NCBI GenBank assembly: GCA_963727245.1
Contig: CAVSFO010000011.1
Location: 62,001 to 126,000 of the forward strand
Source: JBKQVT01 sp963727245
Lineage (GTDB): Bacteria; Planctomycetota; Planctomycetia; Pirellulales; Thermoguttaceae
Direction: 5' to 3'
Length of the DNA stretch: 64,000 nucleotides
The notes under the pieces were generated by a model, which saw only the letters and a list, made by a program, of their open reading frames with translations, searched no databases and was not told the DNA's origin. The position numbers were made by a program, and so were the translations under genes. Below, piece after piece: positions 26,096-35,459 of this stretch; position 1 is the stretch's first letter; each line of letters opens with the position of its first letter.

Positions 26096-28027
26096 ATGCA
26101 CCTGAGCCCAGTTGATTACGCGATTCTGATCGTCTACACGGTGTTCGTGCTGGGAATCGGCTTCGCCCTGAAGCGGTTCATGAAGAGCAGCAGCGATTTC
26201 TTCCTTTCCGGGCGCGCCATCCCGGCCTGGATCACGGGGCTGGCCTTCATCTCGGCCAACCTCGGCGCCGTGGAGGTGGTGGGCATGGGGGCCTCGGGCG
26301 CCAAGTACGGCATGTTGACCTGCCACTTCTATTGGATCGGCGCCATCCCCGCCATGATCTTCCTGGGCATCTTCATGATGCCGTTCTACTACGGCTCGAA
26401 GGCCCGCTCGGTGCCGGAATACCTCAAGCTGCGATTCGACGAGAAGACGCGGGCGTTCAACGCCCTTTCCTTCGCCGTGATGACGATCTTCTCCTCCGGC
26501 ATCTCGCTGCACATGCTGGCGAAGATCATCGGTCCGATCATCGGCGTGACGTACAACCAGGGCCTGTTCATTTCGGCCATCATCGTGCTGGTGTACATCT
26601 ACCTGGGCGGGCTCACCTCGGCCATTTACAACGAAGTGCTCCAGTTCTTCCTCATCGTGCTGGGCTTTCTGCCGGTGGTGCTGCTGGGCCTGCGCGACGT
26701 CGGCGGCTGGTCGGGGTTGGTGGCGAAGCTGAACCAGGTGGCGGCGGCCACGCCGAATCTTGCCCACACTCACTCCTTCCCACCGGGCACGTGGACCAAC
26801 ACCTGGGCGCCCATGCTCGGCCCCGCCCAGGACAATCCCATGGGGATCGACCTGTTCGGCATGATCATGGGGCTGGGGTTCGTGTTGTCGTTCGGCTATT
26901 GGTGCACCAATTTCCTGGTGGTGCAGCGGGCGATGGCGGCCGAGTCGATGTCGGCGGCCCGGCGGACGCCCCTCATCGGCGCCATCCCGAAGATGCTCTT
27001 TCCCGCCCTGGTGATCTTGCCGGGCATGATCGCGTTGGTGGTGGGCTCGACGGCTTATAACAAGAATCTGCCGCCCGATCGCACGGTCGCCAAACTGATC
27101 GATCAGGCCACGGCGAAGTACGGCCACGGCATCATCCCGCCCGAGACCAAGGACCTCAGCGAGTACGACAAGGCGGAGCGCAGCAAGATTCCCGCCGCGG
27201 ACATCGTCACCAAGAGCAGCGGCGGCAAGGACGTGGAGTGCGTCGTACAGCGCGACGACAAGGGCGCACCGAAAATCGACTACAACATGGCCACGACCAA
27301 CATGCTGGCCTACTATTGCCCCACCGGGCTGCTGGGCCTGGGCCTGACGGCGCTGTTGGCCTCGTTCATGTCCGGCATGGCCGGCAACGTCACCGCCTTC
27401 AATTCCGTCTGGACCTACGACATCTATCAGAGCTACATCGCGCGCAACCGCTCCGACGACCACTATCTGTGGATGGGCCGGGCCACCACGCTCTTCGGCA
27501 CCCTGGCCAGCATCGGCGCCGCCTATGTCGCGCTGCACTTCGCCAATATCATGGACATGCTCCAGTTGGTGTTCGGCTTCGTCAATGCGCCGCTGTTCGC
27601 CACCTTCATTCTGGGCATGTTCTGGAAACGGACCACCGGCCACGGGGCCTTCTTCGGGCTGCTGTTAGGCACGACCACCTCCGCCCTGCACTACGGCCTG
27701 ACCGTTCCCCAGGGCGCAACGTCGCTCGTGAAAGGCGGCTGGCTCAGCTATCTGCTCGGTGTAAAGCCGCTCCACGTCTATGGCAGTGAAATGGCGCAGA
27801 ACTTCTACATGGCCTTCTACGCCTTCCTCGTCTGCTTCGTGTTGACCATCGTCTTCTCCATCATGACGCGGCGGAAGAAGTCCGACGAGGATTTGCACGG
27901 CCTGGTCTACTCGCTCACGCCGCACCTGGCCCAAGGCGAAGAGCGCCTGTGGTGGTTCGAGAAGCCCCTGGTCCTGGCCGCCTTCGTGCTGGTCGTGACG
28001 GTTGCCCTGAACATCCTCTTCTGGTAA
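26096..28027 (+). CDS. Sodium:solute symporter, SSS (SGLT-like) family
   Basis: 643 residues with more than a dozen membrane segments. Motifs: DYAILIVYTVFVLGIGFALK, then SSSDFFLSGRAIPAWITGLA and ISANLGAVEVVGMGASG near the N-terminus, typical of SSS transporters that move sugars, myo-inositol or other solutes with Na+. A hydrophilic insert lies at about 330-395 (KYGHGIIPPETKDLSEYDKA). The C-terminal helices end in VTVALNILFW. The substrate cannot be set. The small two-span gene starts 12 bases downstream and is probably co-expressed. Confidence 0.9.
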   Translation: MHLSPVDYAILIVYTVFVLGIGFALKRFMKSSSDFFLSGRAIPAWITGLAFISANLGAVEVVGMGASGAKYGMLTCHFYWIGAIPAMIFLGIFMMPFYYGSKARSVPEYLKLRFDEKTRAFNALSFAVMTIFSSGISLHMLAKIIGPIIGVTYNQGLFISAIIVLVYIYLGGLTSAIYNEVLQFFLIVLGFLPVVLLGLRDVGGWSGLVAKLNQVAAATPNLAHTHSFPPGTWTNTWAPMLGPAQDNPMGIDLFGMIMGLGFVLSFGYWCTNFLVVQRAMAAESMSAARRTPLIGAIPKMLFPALVILPGMIALVVGSTAYNKNLPPDRTVAKLIDQATAKYGHGIIPPETKDLSEYDKAERSKIPAADIVTKSSGGKDVECVVQRDDKGAPKIDYNMATTNMLAYYCPTGLLGLGLTALLASFMSGMAGNVTAFNSVWTYDIYQSYIARNRSDDHYLWMGRATTLFGTLASIGAAYVALHFANIMDMLQLVFGFVNAPLFATFILGMFWKRTTGHGAFFGLLLGTTTSALHYGLTVPQGATSLVKGGWLSYLLGVKPLHVYGSEMAQNFYMAFYAFLVCFVLTIVFSIMTRRKKSDEDLHGLVYSLTPHLAQGEERLWWFEKPLVLAAFVLVVTVALNILFW

Positions 28028-28039
28028 ATCGAGAGTCCC

Positions 28040-28258
28040 ATGAGTCTTGACATTCGCATTCCCATCGGTCTGCTGTTCGGCATCGTCGGCGCGATCCTGC
28101 TGGTCTATGGGCGGTGGATTGCCGACCCGGCCATTTATGTCCGCTCGCTGGGCTTCAACGTCGACTTCTGGTGGGGCGCGCTGCTGGTCGTCTTCGGCCT
28201 GACGATGCTGGGTCTGGCCCGATACGCCAGCCACGCCGGCAAGAAATCGGGCCGGTAG
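28040..28258 (+). CDS. Small two-span membrane protein after the symporter
   Basis: 72 residues, two hydrophobic segments (IPIGLLFGIVGAILLVYGRW and FWWGALLVVFGLTMLGLARY). GAGAG precedes the ATG. The order symporter then small membrane protein suggests an accessory subunit, by context only. Confidence 0.75.
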   Translation: MSLDIRIPIGLLFGIVGAILLVYGRWIADPAIYVRSLGFNVDFWWGALLVVFGLTMLGLARYASHAGKKSGR

Positions 28259-28294
28259 CGCGGCGATTCGAGCGGATCGGCTCGACCGCGCACC

Positions 28295-28376
28295 GTAGGG
28301 TGGGCCGAGCGCAGCGAGCCCCACCACAATCCGCGAAAAACTGCTGGTGGGGCTCGCTGCGCTCGACCCACCCTAC
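28295..28376. repeat. Palindromic repeat, family A copy 4
   Basis: Short left arm (GTAGGGTGGGCCGAGCGCAG) and constant right arm. It sits between convergent genes, so it may also end both transcripts. Its central loop, CCACAATCCGCGAAAAA, matches the reverse complement of the loop at 52.2 kb. Confidence 0.9.
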
Positions 28377-28394
28377 GAGCCTGGTCCCCGGCCC

Positions 28395-29789
28395 CTACTT
28401 CTCCGCCGCCATCTTCAGCGCCACCAGGTAGGGCACCGGCTCGCTGCCCAAGGCATTCAGCACCGTGCCGCCGGCGGTGAAGGTGTAGGTGACCCAGTCC
28501 GGCTGGCCGTACTTCTCCAGCGAGGTGCCGCCTTCGCCGCCGCCGATGTAGACCTTCAGCCCGGCGTCGGTCATCCGCTTCAATTGGCTGACGAACTTCC
28601 GCGTGCCCTCCTCGAAGCGCGGGTCTTCGAACATGCCGAAGACGCCGTTGTGGAAGACCACCGCCGGCGGCCGGTCCTGGCGGTGCCGCTCGATGATGCG
28701 GCTGACCGTGTTGGCGAACAACTCGCTGGAGGCGGGACCGACGTCGAACTGCTGATTGCCCGGCCCAATCGTCTCCGAAACCCGCCCATCCTGCAACACG
28801 AAATCGACCGGCAGGACAAACCTGATCCCCTTGGCCCGCGCCTCGGAGAGCATTCGCACGGCCTGGTCGATGCGGCTGCGGGGGATGAAGTAGGGCTTGT
28901 CTTTGTGGGCCGGGTCCTCGGACAGGCCCAGGTGGAACTGGCGGCCCTCCATCTCGTCGGCCGCTTTCTTCAGCGCCATGGCCAGCGAGCCGGCGGAAAT
29001 CACCAGCCGGATCTTGCCCCGATTGATCATCGCCTCCAGGTCGTCGAGCTTGTCGGCCTTCAGACCGCTGAAAATGACCACCGACGCCCCCAGGCAGTCC
29101 TTCAACGGTCCGTCGAACTGCTCGGCCTCATACGTGCCGAAGGCCACCCGCTCCATGGCCGCCGGCACCACCACGCTGGAGGCGTCCAGGCTGCCGGCCG
29201 AAAACGCCTCGTGGACGTAGACCCCGGCAAGCTTCGCGGCGCACTCGTTGGCGAAGCGGGCCAGCCGCTCGGCCAGTTTCGGGCAGTCGGCGGGCTTGGC
29301 CTTCCACAGCACCCGCTCGATGTCGTATTTCCGCGTGTTTTGCAGCATGGTCACGCTGCCCGGCGCGGCGGCGCGGATCGCGGCGGCGGCCTCGTCCTTG
29401 ATCGCCAGCGTGGCCGGATCGAGCCAATCGGCGATGAAGGCCACCTCGCAGCCGAGGATTTCGGCCAGCCGGTCGCGGACCTTGGCCAGCGATTTCTCCG
29501 GCTCGCGGCCGATATGGCCGAAGATGATCTGCTTCCAGCCCTTCTGCCGGCCGTAGTCGAGGGTTGCTTTCATCGACCGCAGGCGGATGTCGCCGTCGCC
29601 CACCTTGGGCCCCGGCTTGGCGTCGACGTCGCCGCGCACGAGCACGGGCGTGCCGCTGGGCAGATCGGCCAGCGAGTCCAGGCGGGGGATGGCCTCTAGG
29701 TAGTTTTCCAGGGGGAGTTTCGGCACGTCAGGATTATCGCCCAGGATTCCGCGGCACCAGGCCGCCATTTTGTCGGCAGTAATGGTCAT
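28395..29789 (-). CDS. pgk: Phosphoglycerate kinase, divergent
   Basis: Glycolytic transfer between 1,3-bisphosphoglycerate and ADP. 464 residues, longer than the usual 390-420. PGK features: VLVRGDVDAKPGPKVGDGD near the N-terminus, RLRSMKATLDYG, VVVPAAMERVAFG, VVIFSGLKADKLDDLEAMI, FVLPVDFVL, VVFHNGVFGMFEDPRFEEGT and GGGEGG near the C-terminus. Usual SHLGRP is replaced by GHIGREP, and the GGGDS-type nucleotide loop by GGGEGGTS. The overall pattern says PGK, but activity is an inference. GGAG precedes the ATG at 29789. Confidence 0.8.
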   Translation of the reverse strand: MTITADKMAAWCRGILGDNPDVPKLPLENYLEAIPRLDSLADLPSGTPVLVRGDVDAKPGPKVGDGDIRLRSMKATLDYGRQKGWKQIIFGHIGREPEKSLAKVRDRLAEILGCEVAFIADWLDPATLAIKDEAAAAIRAAAPGSVTMLQNTRKYDIERVLWKAKPADCPKLAERLARFANECAAKLAGVYVHEAFSAGSLDASSVVVPAAMERVAFGTYEAEQFDGPLKDCLGASVVIFSGLKADKLDDLEAMINRGKIRLVISAGSLAMALKKAADEMEGRQFHLGLSEDPAHKDKPYFIPRSRIDQAVRMLSEARAKGIRFVLPVDFVLQDGRVSETIGPGNQQFDVGPASSELFANTVSRIIERHRQDRPPAVVFHNGVFGMFEDPRFEEGTRKFVSQLKRMTDAGLKVYIGGGEGGTSLEKYGQPDWVTYTFTAGGTVLNALGSEPVPYLVALKMAAEK

Positions 29790-29922
29790 TGAGGTACTCC
29801 GTTTTTCGTCGCAGAGGTCCGAGTGGAATCGCCACCGATGGAAGCCAACAAGATAGCAACTTCCGGCGAAGCTGACCAGGGGCACCCGGGTGGCCGGCGA
29901 GAGAAGTCATCAGTGGTCGCGC

Positions 29923-29955
29923 AGTTCCCATGGGCCGCAGCCCATGGGCGTGGAG
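29923..29955. repeat. Single palindrome resembling family B
   Basis: TTCCCATGGGCCGCAGCCCA followed by TGGGCGTGGA: a hairpin built like the family B units but with CATGGG in place of CACCGG. It lies between the pgk start and the lipoprotein stop. Confidence 0.6.
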
Positions 29956-30004
29956 GGCTGGAATAACCCCGAGCCCCTTCCGCCTTCCGCCCTCCGCCTT
30001 CCCC

Positions 30005-32506
30005 CTACTCCACCCGCCAAGCCTCGACAAGGCCGGGCGTGGCGACCACCAGCGCCGGCTTGCCGTCGATCTCGACCGTCGCCAGCCCGCACAACGCCGC
30101 CCCGTAGTTGAACTTGTCCACCAGCAGGCCGTCGGCGTCGAGGATGTGGATCGAGCCGTCGACGCCGGGCAAGAGCCATTGGCCGCGGCCGCCGGAGGTC
30201 ACTTTGCCGGCGATGATCGGCTCGATCGGCTGCAACGGCAGTCCCTGCGGCAGCGGGTAGGCCCACAGCTCTTGGCCTTTGAGGGTGACGCCGACGGCCA
30301 TGTTTTCGCCCAGTTTCTGCGGCGTGATCGTCAGTCCGCACCAGCACAGTTGGTTGTCGCCGGCCAGGTCGGCGCCGACGATCCACTGGATCAGCCGCCG
30401 CGGCACGAAGATCTCGTCGCGGAGCTGGAGCCGCGAATCGACCACCGCCAGCGATCCGTGGCCATTGGTGCAGATCAGGTTGCGGCGGCCCTGATCGGAC
30501 GGGCCAACCGCCATGCGGACGTTGGTCAGCAGGCGATTCGAGTTCAAACGCCGGCCGTCCAGCGAGGCCGCTTGCAGGCCGACCACGCCCCAATAGCCCA
30601 CGTACAGCCGCAGCCTGCCGTCGCCGTCGAGATCGGCCAGTTGCACGTCGGCGATGCCGCTATGGCGGTTTTCCAAGGCGTCGGCCGGGTAACTGACCAG
30701 CAGGTTCCAGTTCTCGTCGAAGAGGTGCACCCGCTGTTGCCCGGCGGCGCAGCCGGCGAAGAGCCGCTTGCCGTTGGCGCCGACCGCCGTGCGCAGATAG
30801 CAGATCAGTTCCTCTTTCTGGATGTCGAATTTGTGGGTGGCCAGCAGCTTGCCGTTGAGTCCGACTTCGGCGATCCCCTTCCAGGCGTCGATAACGGCCA
30901 GCCGCGGCGCCCCGCCGAACCGCGGCGCCACCAGGATATTGCCCGGCTTGGCCACCTGCGTACACTTCCACAGCGACGTGAGCTTGAGGTGTTTGGGCGC
31001 GCTCTTGGGGGCGATCTTGACCTCGGGGAGGGGGATTTCCTTCACCCCGGCATCGGCGGGCGGCGTGCCCTTGGCCGCATCCTCCAACGCCTGCTGGCGG
31101 AGCCGCCGTTGGTCCTCGTAGCGCTGGAGGCAGATCGGATAGACGTTCTGGCCGGAGAGCAGGCGATGGAGTTGCTCGGGCAGGTCCTTGCGGAATTTCG
31201 GTTCGACGCCGGGAGGACCGTAAATCTGCAGGTCGAAATACTGCACCACGCCGTCGGCGCCGAGCACGAAGATGGGCATGAAGCCGATGAGCGGACAGTC
31301 CTTGAAATGCAGCGGATCGGCGGTCTGCTCCAGGTCGCGGACGATCGGCACGTGGACTTTCCGCGCGTCGAAGAACTGCTGCAGCGTCTTGTTTTCGATC
31401 TTGGAACTGTCGAGATTCACGGCCAGAAAGACGAGGCGATCGTTGCCCTTGAATTTCTCATAAATCTGTTCCAGATCGGGCACGGTGCTTCGCGCCGCGG
31501 CGGCGTCCGGATCGGGCGGCATCGCCCAAAAATACAGCACCGCGATCTTGCCGGCCAGCGACTCCGTGGTGACGGGCTTGCCGGCCAGATCGACGAACTT
31601 CAGCTCCGGCGACTTTTTGCCCAGCAGCCGGGCCGGCGGCGGCAGAAAGTATTTCACCGCCTCCGCATCCTTGCCCAGCTCAAAAGCAAACAACCTGGGA
31701 TCCACCTGCCCGTCCAGCTTGGCCCCGGTGAACTCGATCACCAGCGCGAGGCTGTCCAGCGGGCCCTTGGCCTCGACTTCCAATCGCTGCCGCAGCAAAT
31801 CCAAGGGCGGCAGCAGCCTCCGCAGCACGAAGTCCTGCTGATCGATGCACATCACCAGGGTGCCGTCCGGGCGCTCGATCTTGACGCGATAGCAATCGTG
31901 GCCGTCGATCTCGATGGGCTCGGCAAGCTGGGGCGGCTCGGCGTCCTTGAGGATCCATTTCAACGGGTCGTCGTCCAGCAGCAGCGCCAATTGGATGGGC
32001 AGGCCCCCCGGCCCGGCGCCCAAGGCGTCGGCCAGAATGGCGTCGGAGTCGAACATCGGCAGGGTCAATTTGGCCGGCGCCGTCTGGGTCAGCACCTGGC
32101 CGGGCACATAGTCGATGGTGGCGCGAAACTGCTTGCCGTCGCTGACGACCTGGGCGTCATAGGCCTTCAACTGCACCTTGTCGGGACGCACCAGCACGAC
32201 CGACGACGGCCACTGCCGATTCATGATTTCCTTGCCCCCCGCCTGCGCCATCAGCCGCACCATGCCCAGGTCCCGGTAGGTCGCGGCCCTGTGGTAGGCG
32301 GCCACCATTTTTTCCAGCACGGCCTTGGCGCTCAACGGACCTTGCTGCGGCGCCGGCTTCGAGGCGGCCGTTTCCGGCGACTTCTTCTCCGCCGCCTTGG
32401 CGGGCGCAGGCGGCGAGGGTTGTTGACAGCCGCCGATCCAGGCCAACAGGCAGGCGGCAGCCAGAGACGGCAGGAGACGGCCAGAGCAGCGGTGAAAGCA
32501 AGGCAT
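30005..32506 (-). CDS. Large lipoprotein: LolA-like part, thioredoxin-like part, beta-propeller-like part
   Basis: 833 residues. Lipobox IGGC (Cys27) and a Pro/Ala/Lys linker. About 58-260 resembles a LolA/outer-membrane lipoprotein sorting fold (VLEKMVAAYHRAATYRDLG, IDGHDCYRVKIERPDG). About 290-440 is a redoxin-like region (LAGKIAVLYFWAMPPDPDA, then NDRLVFLAVNLDSS) in which the CxxC motif is absent. About 510-833 holds beta-propeller/FG-GAP-like repeats (VQLADLDGDGRLRLYVGY, LICTNGHGSLAVVDSRL, DGSIHILDADG). GAGGGA precedes the ATG. Possible role: periplasmic binding or sensing; not known. Confidence 0.75.
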   Translation of the reverse strand: MPCFHRCSGRLLPSLAAACLLAWIGGCQQPSPPAPAKAAEKKSPETAASKPAPQQGPLSAKAVLEKMVAAYHRAATYRDLGMVRLMAQAGGKEIMNRQWPSSVVLVRPDKVQLKAYDAQVVSDGKQFRATIDYVPGQVLTQTAPAKLTLPMFDSDAILADALGAGPGGLPIQLALLLDDDPLKWILKDAEPPQLAEPIEIDGHDCYRVKIERPDGTLVMCIDQQDFVLRRLLPPLDLLRQRLEVEAKGPLDSLALVIEFTGAKLDGQVDPRLFAFELGKDAEAVKYFLPPPARLLGKKSPELKFVDLAGKPVTTESLAGKIAVLYFWAMPPDPDAAAARSTVPDLEQIYEKFKGNDRLVFLAVNLDSSKIENKTLQQFFDARKVHVPIVRDLEQTADPLHFKDCPLIGFMPIFVLGADGVVQYFDLQIYGPPGVEPKFRKDLPEQLHRLLSGQNVYPICLQRYEDQRRLRQQALEDAAKGTPPADAGVKEIPLPEVKIAPKSAPKHLKLTSLWKCTQVAKPGNILVAPRFGGAPRLAVIDAWKGIAEVGLNGKLLATHKFDIQKEELICYLRTAVGANGKRLFAGCAAGQQRVHLFDENWNLLVSYPADALENRHSGIADVQLADLDGDGRLRLYVGYWGVVGLQAASLDGRRLNSNRLLTNVRMAVGPSDQGRRNLICTNGHGSLAVVDSRLQLRDEIFVPRRLIQWIVGADLAGDNQLCWCGLTITPQKLGENMAVGVTLKGQELWAYPLPQGLPLQPIEPIIAGKVTSGGRGQWLLPGVDGSIHILDADGLLVDKFNYGAALCGLATVEIDGKPALVVATPGLVEAWRVE

Positions 32507-32535
32507 GGATCAGTCCCTCGGTTTGAGTTTTTCGG

Positions 32536-32712
32536 CCGGGGACTGGTCCATTTTTCGGCCAAACGGCGCTGCGTCGGCCAGCAAGACGTTGACCGAAAAC
32601 ATGGACCTGTCCCCTTGGGCGGCGCAAGGGGGACAGTCCCATTTTCGCGGCGATAACGCCCACTAGAAAAAACAACGCTGGCCGCGCCGCGAAAATCGGG
32701 ACAGTCCCCGGT
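32536..32712. repeat. Inverted repeats with GGGACAGTCC units, family C
   Basis: GGGACTGGTCCATTTTTCGG / CCGAAAACATGGACCTGTCC and GGGGGACAGTCCCATTTTCG / CGAAAATCGGGACAGTCCCC. Two nested pairs between divergent genes. The rest of 32507-32849 shows no gene. Confidence 0.75.
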
Positions 32713-32849
32713 GATCGAATACGTCCATTATTTGCTAATTGACCGCCGGCGTAAAGCTCGACTTCTTGACGGCGCGGCGACTGGCCGGATAATAGAGGTT
32801 AAAGGTGGGGTGTTTTGACTCAACTACCTCGTTTCCACAGTTTAACTTG

Positions 32850-34076
32850 ATGACGGTTTTGCACTATGGGGCCGACTCCTCGGTCCGGCTAGAGTTTCCC
32901 AACGGCGTGGCGGCGGAGGAGTGCGGCACGCCGCGTGGAATGGCCCTGGAGAATCCGGCGGTCGCGGTCGCTGCTGCGCTGGAGCAACCGCTGGAATATC
33001 CGCCGCTGGCGAAGACCGCCACGCCCGGCGACCGGGTCGTGCTGGCGCTGGATTACGGCGTGCCGCAGGCCGCCGGGGTGGCCGCGGCGGTCATCCGCGG
33101 CTGAATTGCGGCGGGCGTCGAGCCCGACGGCATCAGCATCCTCCGCACCCAGGCGGCCGTCCGCGGCGGCGGCGAGGATCCGCGGCGGCTGCTCGGCGGA
33201 GTGCTGGCCGAGCGGATTACCACGGTGACGCACGATCCGGAGGACCGCGGCGCGTTGGCCTACCTGGCGGCCAACGACGAAGGCGAGCCCATCGTGCTCA
33301 ACCGCCTGCTCACCGATGCCGACGTGGTTTTGCCCATCGGCTGTCTGCAAAGCGAGGCCGCCAGCGGCTACTTCGGCATTCACACGGGAGTGTTTCCCGC
33401 TTTTTCCGACCAGACGACGCTGGCGCGGTTTCGCCGGCTGGACGCCTTGGGGGCCGAGGGACCCGGCAAGCGGCACTTGCAGAGCGAGGTGGATCAAGCG
33501 GCCTGGCTGCTGGGGGTGAATTTCACCGTGCAGGTGGTGCCTGCCGCCGGCGAGAGGCTTTTGCACGTGCTGGCGGGCCAGAGCGACGCGGTGCGCCGCC
33601 GCGGCCGGCAGTTGTACGACGACGCCTGGAGCTGGCTGGTGGCCCGCCGCGCCAGCCTGGTGGTGGCGGCCATCGAGGGCGGCGACGTGCAACAGACCTG
33701 GGAGAATTTCGGCCGCGCGTTGGAGGCGGCCGAGGCCCTGGTCGAGGACGGCGGCGCCATCGCCGTCTGCTGCGATCTGGCGGCCGCTCCCGGCCCCGGC
33801 GTGCGGAGCATCGCCGCCGCTCGTTCGCGGCGGTCGGCCATGAAGCACATCCGCAAGGAGCGCCCCGCCGACGCCCTGCCCGCGGTGCAACTGGCCCGGG
33901 CCCTGGACCACGACAGGGTCTACCTGCTCAGCCGGCTGGACCCGGCGATGGTCGAGGACTTGGACATGGTCCCGCTTGCCGGCGGCGATGAACTGACGCG
34001 GTTGGCCCGGCAGCACCGCTCCTGCATCCTGGTGGCCAACGCGCCGCGCGCCATGGTGACGGTCGAGGAAGGATGA
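32850..34076 (+). pseudogene. DUF2088 (LarA N-terminal-like) protein with an in-frame TGA
   Basis: One frame of 409 codons broken by TGA at 33102-33104 (AAVIRG-stop-IAAGVEPDGISIL). Leu would be expected there. The fold resembles the lactate racemase N-terminal domain (GDRVVLALDYGVPQAAG, VLPIGCLQSEAASGYFGIHT), but the SDxTRP and TGLHR motifs that help bind the nickel-pincer cofactor in LarA are not kept. So even if the stop is an error, racemase activity is doubtful. The ATG has no clear ribosome site. It could also be two pieces of a decayed gene. Confidence 0.65.
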
Positions 34077-34149
34077 CAGCGAGCCGGAGGCGTTAGCCTC
34101 CGGATAGGAAGGATACAGAATGAACGTTCCTCCTTCGCGGTGACGTGCT

Positions 34150-34855
34150 ATGCCTGACCTGGTTGCCCGGATCGCTGAGAACCTCGGCCGCGTGCGGGCG
34201 CGCATGGCCGAGGCGGCCGCGCGCCGGCCGCGACGCCGGCGAGGTCCGCCTGCTGGCGGTCACCAAGTACGTCGGGCCGCCGGAGATCCGCGCCCTGGTC
34301 GAGGCCGGTTGCGGCGATTTGGGTGAAAGCCGCCCGCAACAGCTTTGGGAGCGTGCGGCCGAACTGAGCGGCTTGCCGGTCCGCTGGCACCTCGTCGGGC
34401 ACTTGCAGCGCAACAAGGTCCGCCGCACGCTGCCGCTGGTCGAGTTGATTCATTCGGTCGACAGTCCGCGGCTGGCCGCCCAGCTCGATGCTGAGGCCGG
34501 CCAGTCGGCGGTCCGCGCGGCGATCCTGCTGGAAGTGAACGTCTCGGGCGAGGCCGCCAAACACGGCTTTGCCCCCGCCGAGGTCGAGCCGTTTGTCGCC
34601 CAGTTGGCCGGCTATCGCAACCTGGAGGTCCGCGGGCTGATGTGCATGGCCGGCCTGGAGGGCGACCTGGCCGAGGCCCGCCGCGAGTTCGCCGCCTTGC
34701 GCTCTTTGCGCGACCGCCTGCGGCGGAACTGCCCGGCCGGGACCGCCCTGAACGAGCTTTCCATGGGCATGAGCGGCGATTACGAGGTGGCGATTGAAGA
34801 GGGCGCCACGATCGTGCGGATCGGCTCCGCGCTGTTTGAGGGGCTGCTGGCATGA
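34150..34855 (+). CDS. yggS: YggS family PLP-binding protein, one frameshift
   Basis: Single-domain PLP homeostasis protein (PLPBP). The start MPDLVARIAENLGRVRARMA is in frame 1; from about 34228 the protein continues in frame 2 (RDAGEVRLLAVTKYVGPPEI with the PLP Lys, WHLVGHLQRNKVRR, ILLEVNVSGEAAKHGF, LRGLM-type VRGLMCMAG, LSMGMSGDYEVAIEEGATIV and RIGSALFEG). One extra G in the GCC/CGC run explains it. Its stop overlaps the DUF167 ATG (ATGA), the usual YggS-YggU neighbourhood. Confidence 0.88.
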
Positions 34856-35157
34856 TCGACTTGCAACCGCACGCCGACGGCGCGATCTTGCCGGTGCGAG
34901 CCCAGGCGGGCGCCCGCCGCAACGAAATTCGCGGTCCGCAGCAGGGCGCGCTCAAGGTGTGCGTCACGCAATCGCCGGAGAAGGGCAAGGCCAACAAGGC
35001 GCTGGTCGAGTTGTTGAGCAAGTCGCTGTCGCTGCGGCGGTCGCAGATCGAGCTGATTGCCGGGGAGACGTCGCCGCAGAAGCGGTTTCTGGTCCATGGG
35101 GTGACGTGCGACGAGTTGTCGCGGCGGATCGCCGCGGCGATGGGGCCTGCGGAATAA
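34852..35157 (+). CDS. yggU: DUF167 (YggU) family protein
   Basis: 101 residues, typical of the family. Motifs VRAQAGARRNEIRGPQQGAL, KVCVTQSPEKGKANKALVEL and VELLSKSLSLRRSQIELIAG match the conserved core. Function is not established. Coupled to yggS by the ATGA overlap. Confidence 0.88.
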   Translation: MIDLQPHADGAILPVRAQAGARRNEIRGPQQGALKVCVTQSPEKGKANKALVELLSKSLSLRRSQIELIAGETSPQKRFLVHGVTCDELSRRIAAAMGPAE

Positions 35158-35176
35158 CATGGCTGGCCCCCGCCCC

Positions 35177-35263
35177 CCAAGCCCACCGGCTGCGCCCGGT
35201 GGGAAGGGAGCAACCACGGTTTCCCTTGTGCCGTTCCCACCGGACACAGCCGGTGGGCGTGGG
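35177..35263. repeat. Paired palindrome, family B copy 3
   Basis: AAGCCCACCGGCTGCGCCCG / GGTGGGAA then TTCCCACCGGACACAGCCGG / TGGGCGTGG. Same head-to-head layout as the other copies. Confidence 0.8.
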
Positions 35264-35390
35264 GAGCGGAGGCAGAGCGGTTTCCAGAGTGTGGGGAGTG
35301 GTTGCTGGATTGTTTTGCCGCGCCGCGTTATATTCACGGAGGAGAAATCGCCTAGAGAGTCGCGCGGCTGCCCGACGCCAAGGGGACAGT

Positions 35391-35428
35391 CCCATTTTCG
35401 TCGGACGAAAATCGGGACAGTCCCCGTC
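35391..35428. repeat. Compact palindrome, family C
   Basis: Near-perfect inverted repeat GGGACAGTCCCATTTTCG-TCGGA-CGAAAATCGGGACAGTCCC, about 30 bases before the next gene's ribosome site; it could form a strong hairpin in its leader. Confidence 0.85.
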
Positions 35429-35459
35429 CATTGCGGCAACACAAATAGGAGGAAAGACC

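Noticed and set aside
25691..27643. Long minus-strand open frame opposite the symporter
   Set aside because: His/Gln/Arg-rich shadow; the plus frame gives a clean membrane transporter.
29930..32656. Open frame of about 900 codons opposite the large lipoprotein
   Set aside because: It mirrors the minus-strand gene, has no domain and is explained by high-GC codon bias; the minus frame has a signal peptide, lipobox and domains.
33102..33104. In-frame TGA read as selenocysteine
   Set aside because: Family expects Leu here, not Cys, and no SECIS-like hairpin follows.
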